Assembly (NCBI RefSeq): GCF_002899895.1
Contig: NZ_PPEI02000002.1
Location: 1-64,000, forward strand
Direction: 5' to 3'
Length of the DNA stretch: 64,000 nucleotides
Source of the DNA: Chryseobacterium oncorhynchi
GTDB lineage: Bacteria; Bacteroidota; Bacteroidia; Flavobacteriales; Weeksellaceae
Both the position numbers and the translations under genes were made by a program. The notes beneath the pieces were generated by a model. The model was not told the origin of the DNA. It saw nothing but the letters and a program-made list of their open reading frames with translations, and searched no databases. Positions 61,518 through 64,000 of this stretch are shown here, one piece after another (positions within the stretch are counted from its first letter, which is position 1; each line of letters starts with the position of its first letter).

Positions 61518-63911
61518 ATGAAAAGAAGAATCAAACATGTAACGGTTCTTGGTTCAGGAATTATGGGTAGCGGTATCGCAGCTCACTTCGCCAACATCGG
61601 TGTGGAAGTGTCACTTTTGGATATTGTCCCTTTTGAATTGACCGAAGCTGAACAGAAAAAAGGTTTGACCAAAGATGATAAGGTAGTAAGAAACAGAATT
61701 GCTACTGAAAACTTTGAAAAACTTAAAAAAGCTAGCCCTGCACTTCTTTATTCTCCAAAGTTTGCAGACAGAATCAAAGTAGGAAACTTCGATGACGATC
61801 TTCAGAAAATTAAAAATACTGACTGGATCATTGAAGTAGTAGTAGAAAGACTTGATATTAAAAAGTCAGTATATGAAAAGATTGAGCAATTCAGAAAACC
61901 GGGTACATTAATTTCTTCAAATACATCCGGAATTCCAATCCACTTCTTGACAGAAGGAAGAAGTGACGATTTCAAAAAATACTTCGCAGGTACCCACTTC
62001 TTTAATCCGGTAAGATATCTTCCTCTTCTTGAGATTATCCCTACAAACGATACAGATCCTGAGATCATTGATTTCTATATGAATTATGGGGCTAAATTCT
62101 TAGGTAAAACTACCGTTTTAGCAAAAGATACTCCTGCTTTCATCGCCAACAGAATCGGGGTATTCTCCATGATGGATCTTCTTCATAATGTACAAAAATT
62201 GGGACTTACAGTTTCTGATGTAGATAAATTAACAGGTCCTGTAATTGGACGTCCAAAATCTGCAACTTTTAGAACAGCTGATGTTGTAGGTCTTGATACC
62301 TTAGTAATGGTAGCCAATGGGGTTCGCCAGAGCGGTGCTGAAGCCAATGACTTCAATGATGTATTTGCTCTTCCTGCTTATATCCAGAAAATGATGGATA
62401 ACAAATGGCTGGGTTCAAAAACGGAACAAGGTTTCTATAAAAAAGTGAAGAATGCAGAAGGAAAATCTGAAATTCACGGGTTGAATCTTGATACTTTAGA
62501 ATATGAACTTCAAGGAAAATCATCATTCCCTACTCTAGAATTAACAAAAGCTATCGATAAGCCAATTGACAGATTCAAGGTATTAATCGGAGGAAAGGAT
62601 AAAGCAGGTGAATTATACAGAAAATCATTAGGAGCATTATTTGCTTACGTTTCTCATAAAGTTCCTGAAATTTCTGACGAGGTTTATAAAATTGATGATG
62701 CCATGAGAGCCGGTTTCGGTTGGGAAAATGGTCCATTTGAAATCTGGGATGCCGTAGGTGTTCAAAAAGGTATTGAATTGGCTAAAGATGCTGGTTATGA
62801 AGTTTCAGACTGGGTAAAAAATGTAGAAACTTTCTATAAAGTTAATGATGAGGGGCAAAGTATTTATGTTGATAAAAACTCAGGAGAATACAACAAAATC
62901 CCTGGTCAGGATGCATTTATCATTCTAGATAATATCAGAAAAAACAAAACACTTTGGAGCAATTCAGGAGCTTCTATTGAAGACTTAGGTGATGGTATCA
63001 TCAACTTTGAGATCCGTTCAAAAATGAACTCTCTTGGAGGCGAAGTTCTTGATGGATTAAACAGAGCGATTGATTTAGCTGAAAAAGAATATGATGGACT
63101 GGTAGTTGGTAACCAAGGTACTAACTTCTCTGTAGGTGCTAACCTTGCGATGATCCTTATGATGGCTATTGAGCAGGATTGGGATGATTTAAATATGGCT
63201 ATTGCTTACTTCCAGAAATCAATGATGAGAGTTCGTTACTCTTCTATTCCTGTAGTTGTTGCTCCTCACGGAATGACATTAGGAGGTGGATGCGAAATGA
63301 CTATGCATGCAGACAGAGTGGTTGCCGCAGCAGAAACTTACATCGGACTGGTAGAAACCGGAGTGGGTGTAATTCCTGGTGGTGGTGGTACAAAGGAACT
63401 TACTTTAAGAACTTCCAGAGAATTCCACAGTGATGATGTTAAAAACAACAGACTTCGTGAAGCATTCATGAACATCGCTATGGGTAAAGTAGCTACTTCT
63501 GCCTATGAGGCGTACGACATGGGAATCCTTGAAAAAGGCAAAGACATTGTTTCAGTAAGCAAAAACAGACAGATTGCAGAAGCTAAAAAAGTGGCAAAAC
63601 TATTAGCAGAACAAGGCTATACTCAACCTATTGAGCAGAAAGTAAAAGTTCTTGGTAAAGATGCCTTAGGAATGTTCTATGTAGGAACAGATCAAATGCT
63701 TACCGGAAACTACATCTCCGCACACGACAAGAAAATTGCAGACAAGCTAGCCAATGTAATGGTAGGTGGAAACTTATCTGAACCAACTGTTGTTACTGAA
63801 CAATATCTATTGAATCTTGAAAGAGAAACATTCTTACAACTTTGTGGTGAAAGAAAAACATTAGAAAGAATTCAGTACATGTTGCAAAATGGAAAACCAC
63901 TTAGGAATTAA
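61518..63911 (+). CDS. fadN: 3-hydroxyacyl-CoA dehydrogenase / enoyl-CoA hydratase (FadN type)
   Basis: A 797-residue fusion from the ATG at 61518 (MKRRIKHVTVLGSGIMGSG); an earlier frame start at 61479 adds 13 poor residues. The N-terminal part is the NAD-binding dehydrogenase with GSGIMGSGIAAHFANIG, the catalytic His region GTHFFNPVRYLPLLEI and KDTPAFIANRIG. The enoyl-CoA hydratase domain is at the C-terminus (NSLGGEVLDGL, NFSVGANLAMIL, GMTLGGGCEMTMHADRV, ETGVGVIPGGGGTKEL). This order (dehydrogenase first) is that of FadN, not of FadB. It carries two steps of fatty-acid beta-oxidation. Thiolase and acyl-CoA dehydrogenase genes probably lie beyond the window. Confidence 0.93.
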   Translation: MKRRIKHVTVLGSGIMGSGIAAHFANIGVEVSLLDIVPFELTEAEQKKGLTKDDKVVRNRIATENFEKLKKASPALLYSPKFADRIKVGNFDDDLQKIKNTDWIIEVVVERLDIKKSVYEKIEQFRKPGTLISSNTSGIPIHFLTEGRSDDFKKYFAGTHFFNPVRYLPLLEIIPTNDTDPEIIDFYMNYGAKFLGKTTVLAKDTPAFIANRIGVFSMMDLLHNVQKLGLTVSDVDKLTGPVIGRPKSATFRTADVVGLDTLVMVANGVRQSGAEANDFNDVFALPAYIQKMMDNKWLGSKTEQGFYKKVKNAEGKSEIHGLNLDTLEYELQGKSSFPTLELTKAIDKPIDRFKVLIGGKDKAGELYRKSLGALFAYVSHKVPEISDEVYKIDDAMRAGFGWENGPFEIWDAVGVQKGIELAKDAGYEVSDWVKNVETFYKVNDEGQSIYVDKNSGEYNKIPGQDAFIILDNIRKNKTLWSNSGASIEDLGDGIINFEIRSKMNSLGGEVLDGLNRAIDLAEKEYDGLVVGNQGTNFSVGANLAMILMMAIEQDWDDLNMAIAYFQKSMMRVRYSSIPVVVAPHGMTLGGGCEMTMHADRVVAAAETYIGLVETGVGVIPGGGGTKELTLRTSREFHSDDVKNNRLREAFMNIAMGKVATSAYEAYDMGILEKGKDIVSVSKNRQIAEAKKVAKLLAEQGYTQPIEQKVKVLGKDALGMFYVGTDQMLTGNYISAHDKKIADKLANVMVGGNLSEPTVVTEQYLLNLERETFLQLCGERKTLERIQYMLQNGKPLRN

Positions 63912-63950
63912 TTTGTACAATGTCGGATGTAAAATGTAAAAAGTATTGAT

Positions 63951-64000
63951 ATGCATAATTTCAGGGAATTGGAGGTTTGGAAAAAATCTATTTTGCTTTG
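63951..64000 (+). CDS. Four-helix-bundle protein (23S intervening-sequence type), 3' cut by window edge
   Basis: Only the first 16 codons are in the window: MHNFRELEVWKKSILL. This is the conserved start of the four-helix-bundle family first found in 23S rRNA intervening sequences (F-R-x-L-x-V-W-x-K). It begins 40 bases after the beta-oxidation gene and would interrupt a fad operon if a thiolase follows. The role of the family is unknown. Confidence 0.75.
   Translation, partial: MHNFRELEVWKKSILL

Overview
The window is AT-rich bacterial chromosome from a member of the Bacteroidota, most probably the Weeksellaceae and close to Chryseobacterium. The evidence is type IX secretion (T9SS) sorting domains of both type A and type B, PorQ, a ResB-CcsA fusion for cytochrome c maturation, many short lipoproteins with an S/A-C lipobox, and promoters with the Bacteroidota -33 TTG / -7 TAnnTTTG pattern. 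The genus is inferred from overall resemblance. No complete tRNA, rRNA, CRISPR array, transposase or prophage was seen.

Layout. 1-4 kb: 3' end of an RHS-repeat (polymorphic toxin) gene, two small lipoproteins that may be immunity genes, then about 2 kb of gene debris with a decayed bacteriocin-type peptide locus, two small ORFs and a tRNA 3'-end-like fragment. 4-12 kb: three secreted T9SS cargo proteins on the minus strand, two of them IgGFc-binding-type paralogues. 12.4-15.2 kb: two overlapping TPR membrane proteins, the first carrying an AraC-type DNA-binding domain. 15.2-17.9 kb: a short bacteriocin-type leader peptide gene, a lipoprotein, a YodC-like protein, a secreted protein and a truncated duplicate of its 5' end.

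18.2-24.5 kb: a complete RND efflux operon (regulator, membrane fusion protein, pump, outer-membrane channel). 24.6-28.6 kb: a GNAT acetyltransferase, a DUF2007 protein, and a two-gene lysine degradation unit (lysine 6-aminotransferase plus aminoadipate-semialdehyde dehydrogenase). 28.7-35.2 kb: a small membrane protein, an SPFH protein with an Arc-type regulator, CcsA, a Crp/Fnr regulator and an exported isochorismatase-like hydrolase. 35.3-37.5 kb: two secreted surface proteins.

38.2-64 kb is mostly housekeeping: ftsK, a lipoprotein, a LolA-like carrier and an LptF/G permease (envelope lipid and lipoprotein traffic), a KAS III-like enzyme, frr and pyrH separated by an inserted lipase-like gene, porQ, cmk, a YtxH/holin-like membrane trio, an SpoU methyltransferase overlapping head-to-head with a BamA/TamA-type outer-membrane protein, a SanA-like protein, a ferredoxin reductase, a TlpA thioredoxin, an FecCD permease and its probable ATPase split by a repeat and a GxxExxY gene. 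Last come a MarR regulator with two palindromic operators, a FadN-type beta-oxidation enzyme, and the start of a four-helix-bundle (23S intervening-sequence-type) protein cut by the window end.

I did not find a clearly new multi-gene system. The most unusual items are the paired bacteriocin-type loci with a conserved upstream block, the lipase gene inside the pyrH-frr pair, the RHS cassette debris, the HTH/non-HTH TPR pair, and the truncated tandem duplication at 17.65-17.89 kb.
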